From: [Zimmermannella] alba NBRC 15616
Lineage (GTDB): Bacteria; Actinomycetota; Actinomycetes; Actinomycetales; Microbacteriaceae
Length of the DNA stretch: 64,000 nt
NCBI RefSeq assembly: GCF_001570905.1
Contig: NZ_BCSO01000007.1
Span: forward strand, 45,408-109,407
Direction: 5' to 3'
The translations under genes were made by a program, and so were the position numbers. Shown here in pieces: positions 40,558-49,365 of the stretch. Each line of letters opens with the position of its first letter. Positions within the stretch are counted from its first letter, which is position 1. The notes beneath the pieces were generated by a model. The model was not told the DNA's origin, did not search any database, and was given only the letters and a program-made list of their open reading frames with translations.

Positions 40558-42923
40558 GCCGCGGTGTCGTCCCTTCGCGCGCTCTGTGCCAGCAGCGCTA
40601 CGGGGTAGTCCGAGAGCAGCTGCTCAATCTTGTGCATGCGCCCGCCGTCGAAGGCGCGCGCGGTGAGCTGATCCACCCACACACCTTCTGGCAGCTCGAT
40701 CGCCGTGTCGCCCCAGCCGCCGCCTTCGCGGAGGTCACGGGGGAGACGGGTCGCGAGCGTGATGGCGCCGCCACGGTTGAAGGCGATGAGGTGCTCGGAT
40801 GCGGTGCCCTGGGCGTACATCGCCTCGTATCCGGTGAACAGCTGCGGACGCTCGCGGCGGGTGAGGAGCGCCGCAGCCGTGACAAAGAGCTTTGCTGCGC
40901 CCGAATCATCAATGTCCGGACGGTGCCCCTCGAGAAGCGCCGCGAGGGCGCTGCGGCGCGAGCGGTAGTCGACCTTGTCGCGGTTGTCCGGGTCGGTGAG
41001 GGTGAAGCTCCAGAGCTCGGTGCCCTGGTAGACGTCCGGAATACCGGGCATGGTGAGCTGCACGAGCTTTGCCGAGAGCGCATTCGTCCAACCGTCGCCC
41101 CGCAACTCATCGACGAGGTTTCGTACAAAGCTGCCGATGGCTGGGTGGTCGAAGGCCGCATCAACCGCGGCGTGGATGCGAGCCTCCGCCTCTGGGTTCT
41201 GCTTCGTCCATGAGGTGACTTGGCCTGCCTCACGGGCGGCCTTCTCGGCGAAACGGTAGAGGCGCTCGCGGGAGGCGGGCCACGCGCCGATCACGGCCTG
41301 CCAGACGAGGTTTCCGGTGGCGTGGGCGTACATCGGCACCGCATCGCTCACGTGCTCGAGGGTGTCTTCCCAGAGCTCCGGGCATTCGGCAAGCACGTGA
41401 ATGCGGGCTCGCGTGTCTTCGCCGCGCTTCGTGTCGTGCGTTGAGAGCGCACTCATGGCGAGCGGTTCCCGCGCTTCACGTTCGGCGAAGGCAGTGTGGA
41501 ACTCGTCGAGGCTCAGCGAGAAGTGGGCGGGGTCACCACCCACCTCATTGAGGGAGGTGAGGCGAGCATCGCGGAAGAACGCGCGGTCTTCGACGCCCTT
41601 CGCCATGACCATGCCGCTCGTCTGCTCGAGACGCCCGGCGGCGGGATGGGTCGGGTCGAGGAGCGAGGGCAGGATGACGTTGATCGCCTCGGCAAGATCG
41701 GGCCGCGAGGCGCGGGCCGCCTCCGCCGCGCCCTCAACGAGCTCGCGCCCGTGGGGAAGGTAGCTGCGGTAGACGGGGAGGAACGTCACGAGCTCAATGA
41801 CGGCGTCCACGATCTGCGGGTGGTCGATGCCGGAGCGGACGAGTTCACGCGTGATGCGGTGGATTTCCGCGCGGAGCTGGCCGGAGGCAACGTCACGCTT
41901 CATCTGATGCGCGAGGTCGCCGAACCCGGAGGCTGGGTGATCGGCACCGCCCGCGCGCGCGGCGGCACGCTCGGCGAGCTCACCAAGGCAAGCCTCGGCG
42001 TGCGGGTCAACGAGCATTCGGTCGATGAGGCTGATCGCTTCGTACCCCGTCGTGCCGTCGACCGGCCAGTCCTCGGGCAGCGTCTCGCCCTCGGCGAGGA
42101 TCTTTTCCACGACAAGGTAGATGCCGGGCGCTGCCTCACGGAGCCGGGCGAGGTAACCAGCGGGGTCGCGAAGCCCGTCAATGTGGTCGATGCGCAGGCC
42201 ATCGACGAGGCCCTCGCGAACCCAGCGGAGGATCTCGCTGTGGGTGCGCTCGAATACTTCGGGCTGCTCCACCCGCACGCCGGCGAGCGAGGTGATCGTG
42301 AAGAAACGGCGGTAGTTCAGCGCGTGGTCGGCCTGGCGCCAGTGCACGAGACGGTAGTGCTGACGCTCGTGCACGGTCGCCACATCGGCACCGTCATCCG
42401 CAGTGCCCGCCGCGAGCGGAAAACCACGGTCGTGGTACCAGAGGACGTTGCCGTCAACGCGAAGGTTCGCGATCGGAGCGCCAGGTTCACGCGGCATGTC
42501 GTCGTCGCCGATGACGGGGAGGAGGAGCTTGCCCTCGCCGGCATCCCAATCCACGTCAAAGGTTGCGTCGTGGATCGAGCCCTTGCCCTCTGCGAGCAGG
42601 CTCCGCCACATGGGATTCGCGAGGGCGTCCTCGACGCCCTGATGGTTCGGCACGATGTCAACGAGCACGCCCATCCCAAGCTCGTGCGCGGCACGGCACA
42701 TCGATTCGAACGCCTCGCGCCCGCCTCGTGCAGCATCGATCTTCGTGGGATCGGTGACGTCGTAGCCGTGACTCGACCCCTCGCCCGCCTGGGTGACCGG
42801 CGAGCAGTAGATCCAATCCACACCGAGCTGGTGAAGGTAGGGGAGGATCGCTTCTGCGTCAGCGAACCCGAACTGCGGCGTGAGCTGCAGACGGTAGGTG
42901 CTTCGAGGGGTGTGCCGTGCCAT
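40554..42923 (-). CDS. treY: malto-oligosyltrehalose synthase
   Basis: 789 residues. Converts the reducing-end alpha-1,4 bond of maltodextrin to alpha,alpha-1,1. GH13_26: the N-terminal STYRLQLTPQFGFADAEAILPYL is diagnostic. It is followed by LVDIVPNHQGVE, VDGLRIDHIDGLRDP (nucleophile Asp), YLVVEKILAEGETLP (Glu) and STHDTKRGEDTRAR (Asp). It is 15 nt downstream of the second glgX and overlaps treZ, so debranched glucan chains are handed from GlgX to TreY and then TreZ. Confidence 0.96.
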   Translation of the reverse strand: MARHTPRSTYRLQLTPQFGFADAEAILPYLHQLGVDWIYCSPVTQAGEGSSHGYDVTDPTKIDAARGGREAFESMCRAAHELGMGVLVDIVPNHQGVEDALANPMWRSLLAEGKGSIHDATFDVDWDAGEGKLLLPVIGDDDMPREPGAPIANLRVDGNVLWYHDRGFPLAAGTADDGADVATVHERQHYRLVHWRQADHALNYRRFFTITSLAGVRVEQPEVFERTHSEILRWVREGLVDGLRIDHIDGLRDPAGYLARLREAAPGIYLVVEKILAEGETLPEDWPVDGTTGYEAISLIDRMLVDPHAEACLGELAERAAARAGGADHPASGFGDLAHQMKRDVASGQLRAEIHRITRELVRSGIDHPQIVDAVIELVTFLPVYRSYLPHGRELVEGAAEAARASRPDLAEAINVILPSLLDPTHPAAGRLEQTSGMVMAKGVEDRAFFRDARLTSLNEVGGDPAHFSLSLDEFHTAFAEREAREPLAMSALSTHDTKRGEDTRARIHVLAECPELWEDTLEHVSDAVPMYAHATGNLVWQAVIGAWPASRERLYRFAEKAAREAGQVTSWTKQNPEAEARIHAAVDAAFDHPAIGSFVRNLVDELRGDGWTNALSAKLVQLTMPGIPDVYQGTELWSFTLTDPDNRDKVDYRSRRSALAALLEGHRPDIDDSGAAKLFVTAAALLTRRERPQLFTGYEAMYAQGTASEHLIAFNRGGAITLATRLPRDLREGGGWGDTAIELPEGVWVDQLTARAFDGGRMHKIEQLLSDYPVALLAQSARRDDTAA

Positions 42924-42937
42924 TAGGGCCTCCGAGA

Positions 42938-45127
42938 CTAGGACTGTGCCGGCGTGATGATCGGCACCGGCTGCGTCATCGAGGCGACGGATGCCGCGAC
43001 CGAGTGGTCCGGGCCAGGGTCCGGCTCGTCGTACTCACGGAGCACGGCCATCGAGCGCGGCTGCAGATTGAGCACCGAACCGGCGCCGACAGGGTCGCAG
43101 TCCGTGGAGTGACCAGCCGTGTCGATGACGGTCTCCCAGGTGCGGGCGACGTCTTCACCGGGCAATGTTGCCTGCACGAGCGAATCGCTCGCGTTGAAAT
43201 AGATGATGAAGTCCTTGTCGACGATCGCCTCGCCGCGGTCATCGCGACCGCGAATCGCGCGACCGTTGAGGAACATGCCCATCGACTTCACGAACTCGGC
43301 GTTCCAGTCTTCGGTCTGCATCGGCGTGCCGTCGGTCGAGAGCCACAGGATGTCGGGCAGCGCTTCACCCTCGCCGCGCTCGAACACGCGGCCGTTGAAG
43401 AAGCGACGACGGCGGAAGGTTGGGTGCTCGGCGCGAATCTTTGCGACCGCACGCGTGAACTCGATGAGGGGTTCGTCGGCGTGCTCCCAGTTCACCCACG
43501 AGACCTCCGAGTCTTGCGCGTAGGTGTTGTTGTTGCCGTACTGGGTGCGGCCGAGCTCGTCACCGTGGAGGAGCATCGGCACGCCCTGCGAGAGCATGAG
43601 GGTCGCGATGAAGTTGCGCTGCTGACGGGCACGCATCGCGTTGATGTTCTCGTCGTCGGTCGGGCCTTCAACGCCGAGGTTGTAGGAACGGTTGTGGCTT
43701 TCGCCGTCGCGTCCCTCTTCGCCGTTCGCCTCGTTGTGCTTCTCGTTGTACGAGACGAGGTCGCGCATGGTGAAGCCGTCGTGGGCGGTCACGAAGTTGA
43801 TCGAGGCGAAGGGACGACGTCCCGAGTGCGCGTAGAGGTCAGCCGAGCCCGAGATGCGGCTTGCGAACTCGCCGAGCGTCGAGGGCTCGCCGCGCCAGAA
43901 GTCGCGGACCGTGTCACGGTACTTGCCGTTCCATTCCGTCCACAGCGGCGGGAAGTTACCGACCTGGTAGCCTCCGGGACCAACGTCCCACGGCTCCGCG
44001 ATGAGCTTCACCTGCGAGACGATCGGGTCCTGCTGGACGAGGTCGAAGAACGCCGAGAGACGGTCGACGTCGTGGAGCTCGCGGGCGAGCGTGGAAGCGA
44101 GGTCGAAGCGGAAACCGTCCACGTGCATCTCCGTCACCCAGTAGCGCAGCGAGTCCATGATGAGCTGCAGCGAGTGCGGGTGGCGCATGTTGAAGCTGTT
44201 GCCGGTGCCCGTGTAGTCGGTGTAGTAACGCTTGTCTTCTTCGAGACGGTAGTACGCGCCGTTGTCGATGCCGCGGAAGCTCAGCGTCGGGCCCATGTGG
44301 TTGCCCTCCGCCGTGTGGTTGTAGACGACGTCGAGGATGACCTCGATGCCGTTCGCGTGGAGGGCGCGCACCATCGACTTGAACTCCTGCACCTGCTGGC
44401 CGAGCGTGCCGGTCGAGGAGTAGTCCGCGTGCGGGGCGAAGAAGCCGATCGTGTTGTAGCCCCAGTAGTTGCGAAGGCCCTTGTCCTGCAGGGTCGAGTC
44501 GTGCACGAACTGGTGCACCGGCATGAGCTCGACCGCGGTGACGCCGAGGCGCTTGAAGTGCTCGATGACGGCCGGGTGTGCGATGGCCGCGTAGCTGCCG
44601 CGCATTTCTTCCGGGATGTCGGGGTGGAGCTGTGTGAGGCCCTTGACGTGCGCCTCGTAGATGAGGGTGTCGCCGTAGGGGATTTTCGGTGCGCGGTCGC
44701 CCGCCCAGTCGAAGAAGGGATTGATGACGACTGCCTTCATCATGTGAGCGGCCGAGTCGGCGTCGTTGTACGAGTCGGGGTCGCCGAAGTTGTACGAGAA
44801 GAGCGACTGGTCCCAGTCGATCTGGCCGGTCGTCGCCTTGGCATACGGGTCAAGAAGCAGCTTCGAGGGGTTGCAGCGCGAGCCATTGCCCGGCTCGTAG
44901 GGACCCGCGATGCGGTAGCCGTACTGCTGGCCGGGCTGCACCTGGGGCAGGTACGCGTGCCATACGTAGGCGTCGTGCTCGAGCATCGGCACCTGGGTTT
45001 CGGTGCCGTCCTCGTCGAAGAGGCACAGCGTGACGCTCTCGGCCGCCTCACTGTAGATGGCGAAGTTTGTGCCGCTCCCGTCAAAGGTCGCGCCGAGAGG
45101 GTACGGGGTACCGGGCCAGGTCTGCAT
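42938..45127 (-). CDS. glgX: glycogen debranching enzyme GlgX (second copy, trehalose operon)
   Basis: 729 residues from ATG 45127, with AAGGAG 4-5 nt before it; an upstream in-frame start has no such site. Isoamylase-type GH13_11: CBM48 start YPLGATFDGSGTNFAIYSEAAESV, ILDVVYNHTAEGN, DGFRFDLASTLAREL (nucleophile), KLIAEPWDVGPGGYQVG (Glu) and NFVTAHDGFTMRDLVSYN (Asp). This copy has the canonical GlgX/TreX N-terminus, including YGYRIAGPYEPGNGSRCNPSKLLLDPYAK, which is more divergent in the copy at 11236. It leads the operon with treY and treZ, the three-enzyme route from glycogen to trehalose. Confidence 0.95.
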   Translation of the reverse strand: MQTWPGTPYPLGATFDGSGTNFAIYSEAAESVTLCLFDEDGTETQVPMLEHDAYVWHAYLPQVQPGQQYGYRIAGPYEPGNGSRCNPSKLLLDPYAKATTGQIDWDQSLFSYNFGDPDSYNDADSAAHMMKAVVINPFFDWAGDRAPKIPYGDTLIYEAHVKGLTQLHPDIPEEMRGSYAAIAHPAVIEHFKRLGVTAVELMPVHQFVHDSTLQDKGLRNYWGYNTIGFFAPHADYSSTGTLGQQVQEFKSMVRALHANGIEVILDVVYNHTAEGNHMGPTLSFRGIDNGAYYRLEEDKRYYTDYTGTGNSFNMRHPHSLQLIMDSLRYWVTEMHVDGFRFDLASTLARELHDVDRLSAFFDLVQQDPIVSQVKLIAEPWDVGPGGYQVGNFPPLWTEWNGKYRDTVRDFWRGEPSTLGEFASRISGSADLYAHSGRRPFASINFVTAHDGFTMRDLVSYNEKHNEANGEEGRDGESHNRSYNLGVEGPTDDENINAMRARQQRNFIATLMLSQGVPMLLHGDELGRTQYGNNNTYAQDSEVSWVNWEHADEPLIEFTRAVAKIRAEHPTFRRRRFFNGRVFERGEGEALPDILWLSTDGTPMQTEDWNAEFVKSMGMFLNGRAIRGRDDRGEAIVDKDFIIYFNASDSLVQATLPGEDVARTWETVIDTAGHSTDCDPVGAGSVLNLQPRSMAVLREYDEPDPGPDHSVAASVASMTQPVPIITPAQS

Positions 45128-45355
45128 GGGTCTCCTTGCGTGCGGGGATGGCTCTGGAGAAGCTGCCCGTAACGGTAGCTTGGCACCGTGTGACGAATCT
45201 GGGTGCTGGGCTGCTCGCAGTGCTGTCCTCCATTTCACTCGAGTTGAGTCGATTTCATGCGCTGTTCAAGTCTGCGATGTGGGGATGCTGGGTGAGTGAC
45301 CTAGTGTGAGACATGCCTAGATCGGGCAGGGTCTTGTGGCGAGGGCGTTAGTAGA

Positions 45356-46138
45356 ATGAAAGTGTTGTCGGTCGTTTCTGTCGTGTTAGTGCTAACGGCC
45401 TTTGGTAATATCATGGATCTGTCGAATGACAAAGAGGGGGATACGTCACCCCTTATGGGTTCTGAGGTGGTGTCGGAATACTCTAACTCGGGGGATCAGG
45501 TTGGCAGCCCGTCGCCTAGCCCAGGTGTGGAACCTACTTCCTCGCAGACTCCAACTCTTGACACGCAAGATGACAGTGAGGATATTGACCCTGCCCCGAC
45601 GGAAGCCCCGTCTTCGGTCGTGAATTCATCCCCTGGTGTTGACGAGGAACCTCCGGTGGTTTCTCCAACGGAATCGCCAATTCCTCAAGAGGAGCAGGGG
45701 TCGACGCCTCAAATAGAACCATTTGCATCGAGGCGCATATCGCCGCTGTACGGGTATAACTCGGAAGAGAAGAATGCGTGTCTTCAGCGGCTTGGTTTTG
45801 GCCTCTGTGCTAAGGCGAAGGCGCTTGGGGATCAAGCGACAAGTCAGGCGCAGATGTGGTACCCAGAATCGATGCTTCATAACGGTGCGGGTGACGCATT
45901 CCGTCATTGCTATTGGAGTGCCCTGATGACGCGAAACATTAGCGTCTTTGCTGCCGCATTGGTCGGTGATTGGCATGAACACTACGCCTATGGTCAGCCT
46001 GCAAGTGAGAAGTCGATGGATCTCTACAATAATGCTCGTGGGCGCGACGTGGCAAAGATGACTGCAAGTGACAGTCATGCAGCGAATTACTGTTTCCATG
46101 CTTCCTTGAACGGTACTTTGAAAGTGCTTGTAAAATGA
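45356..46138 (+). CDS. secreted protein with C-terminal DUF6973-like domain
   Basis: 260 residues. A hydrophobic N-terminal segment (about 3-18) suggests a signal peptide or anchor. A Ser/Pro/Glu/Asp-rich linker (about 25-125) and a C-terminal domain (about 130-260) follow. The domain carries a conserved-looking HNGAGDAFRHCYWSALM block, GDWHEHYAYG and MDLYNNARGRDVA, matching the N-G-x-x-D-A-x-R-H pattern I associate with DUF6973. The His/Asp pattern could be catalytic, but no activity is established. Base composition is visibly lower in GC than the flanking glgX and ykoE genes, and codons such as GAT, AAT and TTG are used freely, indicating transfer. The start of the lipoprotein gene overlaps its stop. 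Confidence 0.65.
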   Translation: MKVLSVVSVVLVLTAFGNIMDLSNDKEGDTSPLMGSEVVSEYSNSGDQVGSPSPSPGVEPTSSQTPTLDTQDDSEDIDPAPTEAPSSVVNSSPGVDEEPPVVSPTESPIPQEEQGSTPQIEPFASRRISPLYGYNSEEKNACLQRLGFGLCAKAKALGDQATSQAQMWYPESMLHNGAGDAFRHCYWSALMTRNISVFAAALVGDWHEHYAYGQPASEKSMDLYNNARGRDVAKMTASDSHAANYCFHASLNGTLKVLVK

Positions 46139-46596
46139 TCACGGAGAGACGCGTTTCGTCGCGAGTTTTAGGGTTCGTTGCTATAGGGCTGCCCCTCATC
46201 TTGTGCGGTTGTCAATCAGGTCACGAGGATGGGGCTGACAAACTGGTGAAGATGCTGGAAACGGCTCCTTCACACGAGGTTCAGGTGTCGACTTTGCCTG
46301 GGGCCCCGGAAGGTGCATCGCTGGTTGTGGTCTGCCCGTACACTCCCGCCGAATCGGTGGTCGCTGAGCTGAACACGGTGGCACCTGGACCGGAGTACAA
46401 CGACGTGACAACCTCGAATAGTGATGCAGAAACGCTCTGGCACTGGGCGAAGCCGACCCGCGGCATCGTTGAGACATGGCGCGTTGCTCGGACCGTCGAT
46501 CCATGCTCGGCAGGGGGACTGCAGCTCGCGACGGGATTTGCGCCCGGTGACACGCTGCGATTCACGCAGCGTGATGGTCGGTGGGTTGTGCAGTAG
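46135..46596 (+). CDS. small lipoprotein of unknown function, coupled to the DUF6973-like gene
   Basis: 153 residues. The N-terminus is basic, then hydrophobic, and ends in the lipobox LILCGC (Cys around residue 26), so export and lipid anchoring outside the membrane are predicted. The mature part is about 125 residues and contains two further cysteines (VVCPYTPAE and VDPCSAGG) that may form a disulfide. The start overlaps the previous stop (ATGA), implying coupled translation with the secreted protein at 45356; a partner or immunity role is possible but inferred. No known domain is recognised. Confidence 0.65.
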   Translation: MITERRVSSRVLGFVAIGLPLILCGCQSGHEDGADKLVKMLETAPSHEVQVSTLPGAPEGASLVVVCPYTPAESVVAELNTVAPGPEYNDVTTSNSDAETLWHWAKPTRGIVETWRVARTVDPCSAGGLQLATGFAPGDTLRFTQRDGRWVVQ

Positions 46597-46673
46597 TTGG
46601 TCCATGACGGATGGCTGGGCGTAGACAGGGCCATTCCCAGCCACTTCGCACACACCCTTTCTAGGCTGGCCGC

Positions 46674-47045
46674 ATGATGCAGCGTGAGATGTTTCAGGAC
46701 ATGACCGAGTCGATGAAGAAGTTCGGCATTCACCTCGCCTACGGCGAGAAGGTTGAGCTCGAGGGCTCGACGATCATTCCGGTCGCCGCAGTTGGCTTTG
46801 GCGGCGGCGCTGGTGCTGGCGAGGGCAATGTCTCCTCGGCCAAGTCGCTCGCTGACGGCGCCCAGGGCGGCCAGGGCGAGGGGGCAGGCCTTGGTGGCGG
46901 CGCTTTCCCGGTTGGTGCCTACGTCACCGATGAGTTCGGCACGCGCTTCCAGCCGAATATCGTGGCGCTCCTGCTTGCAGCGTTCCCGCTTGCCCTCACC
47001 GCTGCTTGGGGCCTCCCGCGCATCATCAAGGCCATCAAGCGCTAA
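46674..47045 (+). CDS. GerW/YtfJ-like protein
   Basis: 123 residues. The fold region begins ESMKKFGIHLAYGEKVELEGSTIIPVAAVGFGGGAG, which is the GerW (YtfJ) family pattern: G-x-P-x-x-x-G-x-T-I-I-P-V followed by a Gly-rich segment. It then has a Gly/Gln-rich middle and one C-terminal hydrophobic helix (about 98-117) ending in basic residues. YtfJ proteins are best known from spore-formers, but homologues are common in non-sporulating actinobacteria with unknown role. A TAGGCT box 6 nt before the ATG and no Shine-Dalgarno suggest a leaderless transcript. Confidence 0.78.
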   Translation: MMQREMFQDMTESMKKFGIHLAYGEKVELEGSTIIPVAAVGFGGGAGAGEGNVSSAKSLADGAQGGQGEGAGLGGGAFPVGAYVTDEFGTRFQPNIVALLLAAFPLALTAAWGLPRIIKAIKR

Positions 47046-47060
47046 GCGCACAGACTTCAT

Positions 47061-47095
47061 CGAAACGGCTGCCCGGTCACGGGGTGGCCGTTTCG
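47061..47095 (+). terminator. terminator after the GerW-like gene
   Basis: 9-nt arms CGAAACGGC (47061-47069) and GCCGTTTCG (47087-47095) enclose a GC-rich partly pairing loop. It lies 15 nt after the stop codon and before the TPP riboswitch. Confidence 0.75.
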
Positions 47096-47132
47096 TGTTG
47101 TAGGGCAGGTTCCGCGTAAGATCCCCTGATGA

Positions 47133-47219
47133 ACACGGGAGTCCGTAGCCACGGGCTGAGAGGAGCGCGTGAAGCGTTCGACCGTTGAACCTGATCCGGA
47201 TCATGCCGGCGCAGGGAGG
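47133..47219 (+). promoter_or_regulatory. TPP (THI-box) riboswitch
   Basis: The aptamer core is clear: a GGGAGTCCG-type P1/P2 start, then CGGGCTGAGAGG, a variable P3a arm, and CCGTTGAACCTGATCCGG and ATCATGCCGGCGCAGGGA. The CTGAGA and CTGATC elements bind the pyrimidine and pyrophosphate of thiamine pyrophosphate. It lies about 65 nt upstream of the TTG start of the YkoE gene. Since a Shine-Dalgarno is just downstream, control of translation or termination by TPP is expected. A TAAGAT box at 47117-47122 is a candidate -10 element. Confidence 0.95.
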
Positions 47220-47284
47220 TGTATCTCCGGCGTGTGCATTCGCGCTCGCCACCCGTGCACTTTCACGAACGAAAGGGCACAGCC

Positions 47285-47920
47285 TTGACTCACATTGCGA
47301 CCTCTGCCGAAGCGCAGGCCACGACCGCACCCGCAAAGCGGTCGCTCAACTGGCGCGTCATCGACATCATCGTCGCCGCCGTCCTCGGTGTCGCCACCGC
47401 GGTCATCTTCCGCGCCTGGGACTTCATTGCGGGCCCCCTCTCAGACCCGCTCGACGCGGTCGTCCCCGGCATCGCTGCACTCACCGCGGGCATTTGGCTC
47501 ATCGGTGGCGTCCTCGGTGGCCTCATCATTCGCAAACCCGGCGCAGCGTTCTTCGTTGAAGCCTTCGCCGCCTTCATGTCGTGGATGCTCGGTTCGCCGT
47601 GGGGTATCGACACTTTCTACTCGGGCCTCGTGCAGGGCCTCGGCGCAGAGATCATCTTCGCGATTTTCCTCTACCGCCAGTTCGGCCCGCTCGTGGCAGC
47701 CCTCGCGGGTGGCCTCTCCGCGGTCTTCGCCTGGGTGCTCTACCTCGCGATTTACGCCTACGCCGACTACGGCTTCGAGTACAACGCCATCTACCTCGGC
47801 TGCTCGATCCTGTCGGGCATGGTCCTCGCCGGCATCCTCGGCTGGCTCCTCACGAAGGCGCTCGCCGCAACAGGCGCACTCGACCGACTCGCTTCGGGAC
47901 GAAGCGCCAAGCGCGTCTAG
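47285..47920 (+). CDS. ykoE: YkoE-type S component of an HMP/thiamine ECF importer
   Basis: 211 residues from TTG 47285, chosen because GAAAGG lies 8 nt upstream. Five or six hydrophobic helices are seen with family blocks WRVIDIIVAAVLGVATAVIFRAWD, EAFAAFMSWMLGSPWGIDTF, GLVQGLGAEIIFAIFLYR and IYLGCSILSGMVLAG. YkoE is the substrate-binding membrane subunit that takes up thiamine precursors such as hydroxymethylpyrimidine. The TPP riboswitch in front of it supports this role. The stop shares a base with the next start (TAGTG). Confidence 0.93.
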   Translation: MTHIATSAEAQATTAPAKRSLNWRVIDIIVAAVLGVATAVIFRAWDFIAGPLSDPLDAVVPGIAALTAGIWLIGGVLGGLIIRKPGAAFFVEAFAAFMSWMLGSPWGIDTFYSGLVQGLGAEIIFAIFLYRQFGPLVAALAGGLSAVFAWVLYLAIYAYADYGFEYNAIYLGCSILSGMVLAGILGWLLTKALAATGALDRLASGRSAKRV

Positions 47921-49365
47921 TGACCGGCGCACGGGTTCTTGCGCGGGGCTGGGGATGGCGTCATGCCTCCCGGCTCCGCGCAGCCGTGTCTGGAGTCGAC
48001 TTCGCGATCGAACCGGGGGAGCGCGTGCTTCTGCTCGGCGCATCCGGTGCCGGGAAGTCGACGCTCCTCAAGGGCCTCGCTGGTGTCTTGGGGGATGCCG
48101 AAGACGGCGACGAGTTTGGCGAGCTCCTCATCGATGGCGAGCAGCCTTCGCCCTATCGCGGTGTGGCGGGGCTTGTCCTGCAAGATCCGCAAGCGAACAC
48201 GATCATGGCGCGCGTCGGTGACGACGTCGTTTTTGGCTGCGAAAACCTCCGCGTGCACGCGGATGAAGCGTGGCAGCGTGCACGTGCCGCGCTCGATGAG
48301 GTGGGGCTTGGCCACTTCGGCTTCGACCGCTCGACGCAGCGATTGTCGGGTGGTGAGCGGCAGCGTCTCGCGCTCGCGGGGGTGCTCGCCATGCATCCGA
48401 GGCTGCTGCTGCTCGATGAACCGACCGCGAACCTCGACCCGGAGGGCGTGCTGGAGGTTCGCGACGCGGTGCTTCGCGCGGCCGAATCCCGCGGCGCGAC
48501 CGTCATCATCGTCGAGCACCGCGTCGACACCTGGATTGACCACATTGACCGCATCATCGTGCTCGAAGCGGGCGGCGTGCGTGCAGATGGAGCACCGGGT
48601 GATGTCGTCCGCGAACATGGTGCCTCGCTCGCCGCGGAGGGCGTTTGGGTTCCCGGGTATCCGCCCGAAGTTACCCGACGAAGCCGGAACATAGGCGAGG
48701 CACCGATCTGCCTCACCCTCGATCTCGCGATCGGCCGAGACGGTGTCGCCGTCCAGCAGGGCCTTGGGTTTTCGATCGCATCCGGATGTGGCACCGTCAT
48801 CACTGGCGCGAACGGGGCCGGCAAGTCAACACTGGCGCTCACGCTCGCCGGCCTACTCGCACCCGTTGCCGGGCGCATTGACTACGCGTCGGATCTCACA
48901 CCCGCCGGGGGAGCGCACGTCCATAAGTGGCGCTCGAAGGACCTCGTGACGCGCATCGGCACCGTGTTTCAGCAGCCCGAACACCAATTCGTGGCGCGCA
49001 CCGTTCGGGACGAACTCGAGCTCGGCCCGAAGCTCCTCAAACGCTCATCTGCGGAACGACGTGCGACGAGCGACCGCCTCCTGGCCGCGCTTCGCCTCGA
49101 ACACCTTGCGGAAGCAAACCCCTTCACGCTCTCGGGAGGCGAACAGCGCCGGCTCTCGGTGGCGACCGCGCTCGCGACGGGTCCCCGCGTGCTCGTGCTC
49201 GATGAACCTACCTTCGGGCAAGACCGGCTCACCTGGATCGAGCTCGTGAAGCTCATGGACGAACTCATTGCCGAGGGTCGTGCGCTCATTGCGGTCACGC
49301 ACGACGCCGAACTCATTGATTCGATCGGTGACGAACGGATCCACCTCGCGAAGGCGGCGGCATGA
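47920..49365 (+). CDS. ykoD: ECF transporter ATPase with two fused ATP-binding domains (YkoD-like)
   Basis: 481 residues from GTG 47920 (TAGTG overlap). Two ABC domains in one chain provide both EcfA subunits. Domain 1: Walker A GASGAGKST, signature LSGGERQRLALAG, Walker B LLLLDEPTANLDPEG, switch His in IIVEHRVDTW. Domain 2 (from about 265): Walker A GANGAGKST, signature LSGGEQRRLSVATAL, Walker B VLVLDEPTFGQD, switch His in ITHDAEL. In the second domain the D loop reads FGQD instead of SNLD, as in other fused ECF ATPases. It powers uptake through YkoE and YkoC. Confidence 0.94.
   Translation: MTGARVLARGWGWRHASRLRAAVSGVDFAIEPGERVLLLGASGAGKSTLLKGLAGVLGDAEDGDEFGELLIDGEQPSPYRGVAGLVLQDPQANTIMARVGDDVVFGCENLRVHADEAWQRARAALDEVGLGHFGFDRSTQRLSGGERQRLALAGVLAMHPRLLLLDEPTANLDPEGVLEVRDAVLRAAESRGATVIIVEHRVDTWIDHIDRIIVLEAGGVRADGAPGDVVREHGASLAAEGVWVPGYPPEVTRRSRNIGEAPICLTLDLAIGRDGVAVQQGLGFSIASGCGTVITGANGAGKSTLALTLAGLLAPVAGRIDYASDLTPAGGAHVHKWRSKDLVTRIGTVFQQPEHQFVARTVRDELELGPKLLKRSSAERRATSDRLLAALRLEHLAEANPFTLSGGEQRRLSVATALATGPRVLVLDEPTFGQDRLTWIELVKLMDELIAEGRALIAVTHDAELIDSIGDERIHLAKAAA

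Noticed and set aside
42917..45172. 751-residue plus-strand open frame
   Set aside because: Antisense to the second glgX; Val/Arg/Glu-rich pattern of a shadow.
46281..47336. 351-residue minus-strand open frame
   Set aside because: Antisense across the lipoprotein gene, the GerW-like gene and the TPP riboswitch; a shadow.
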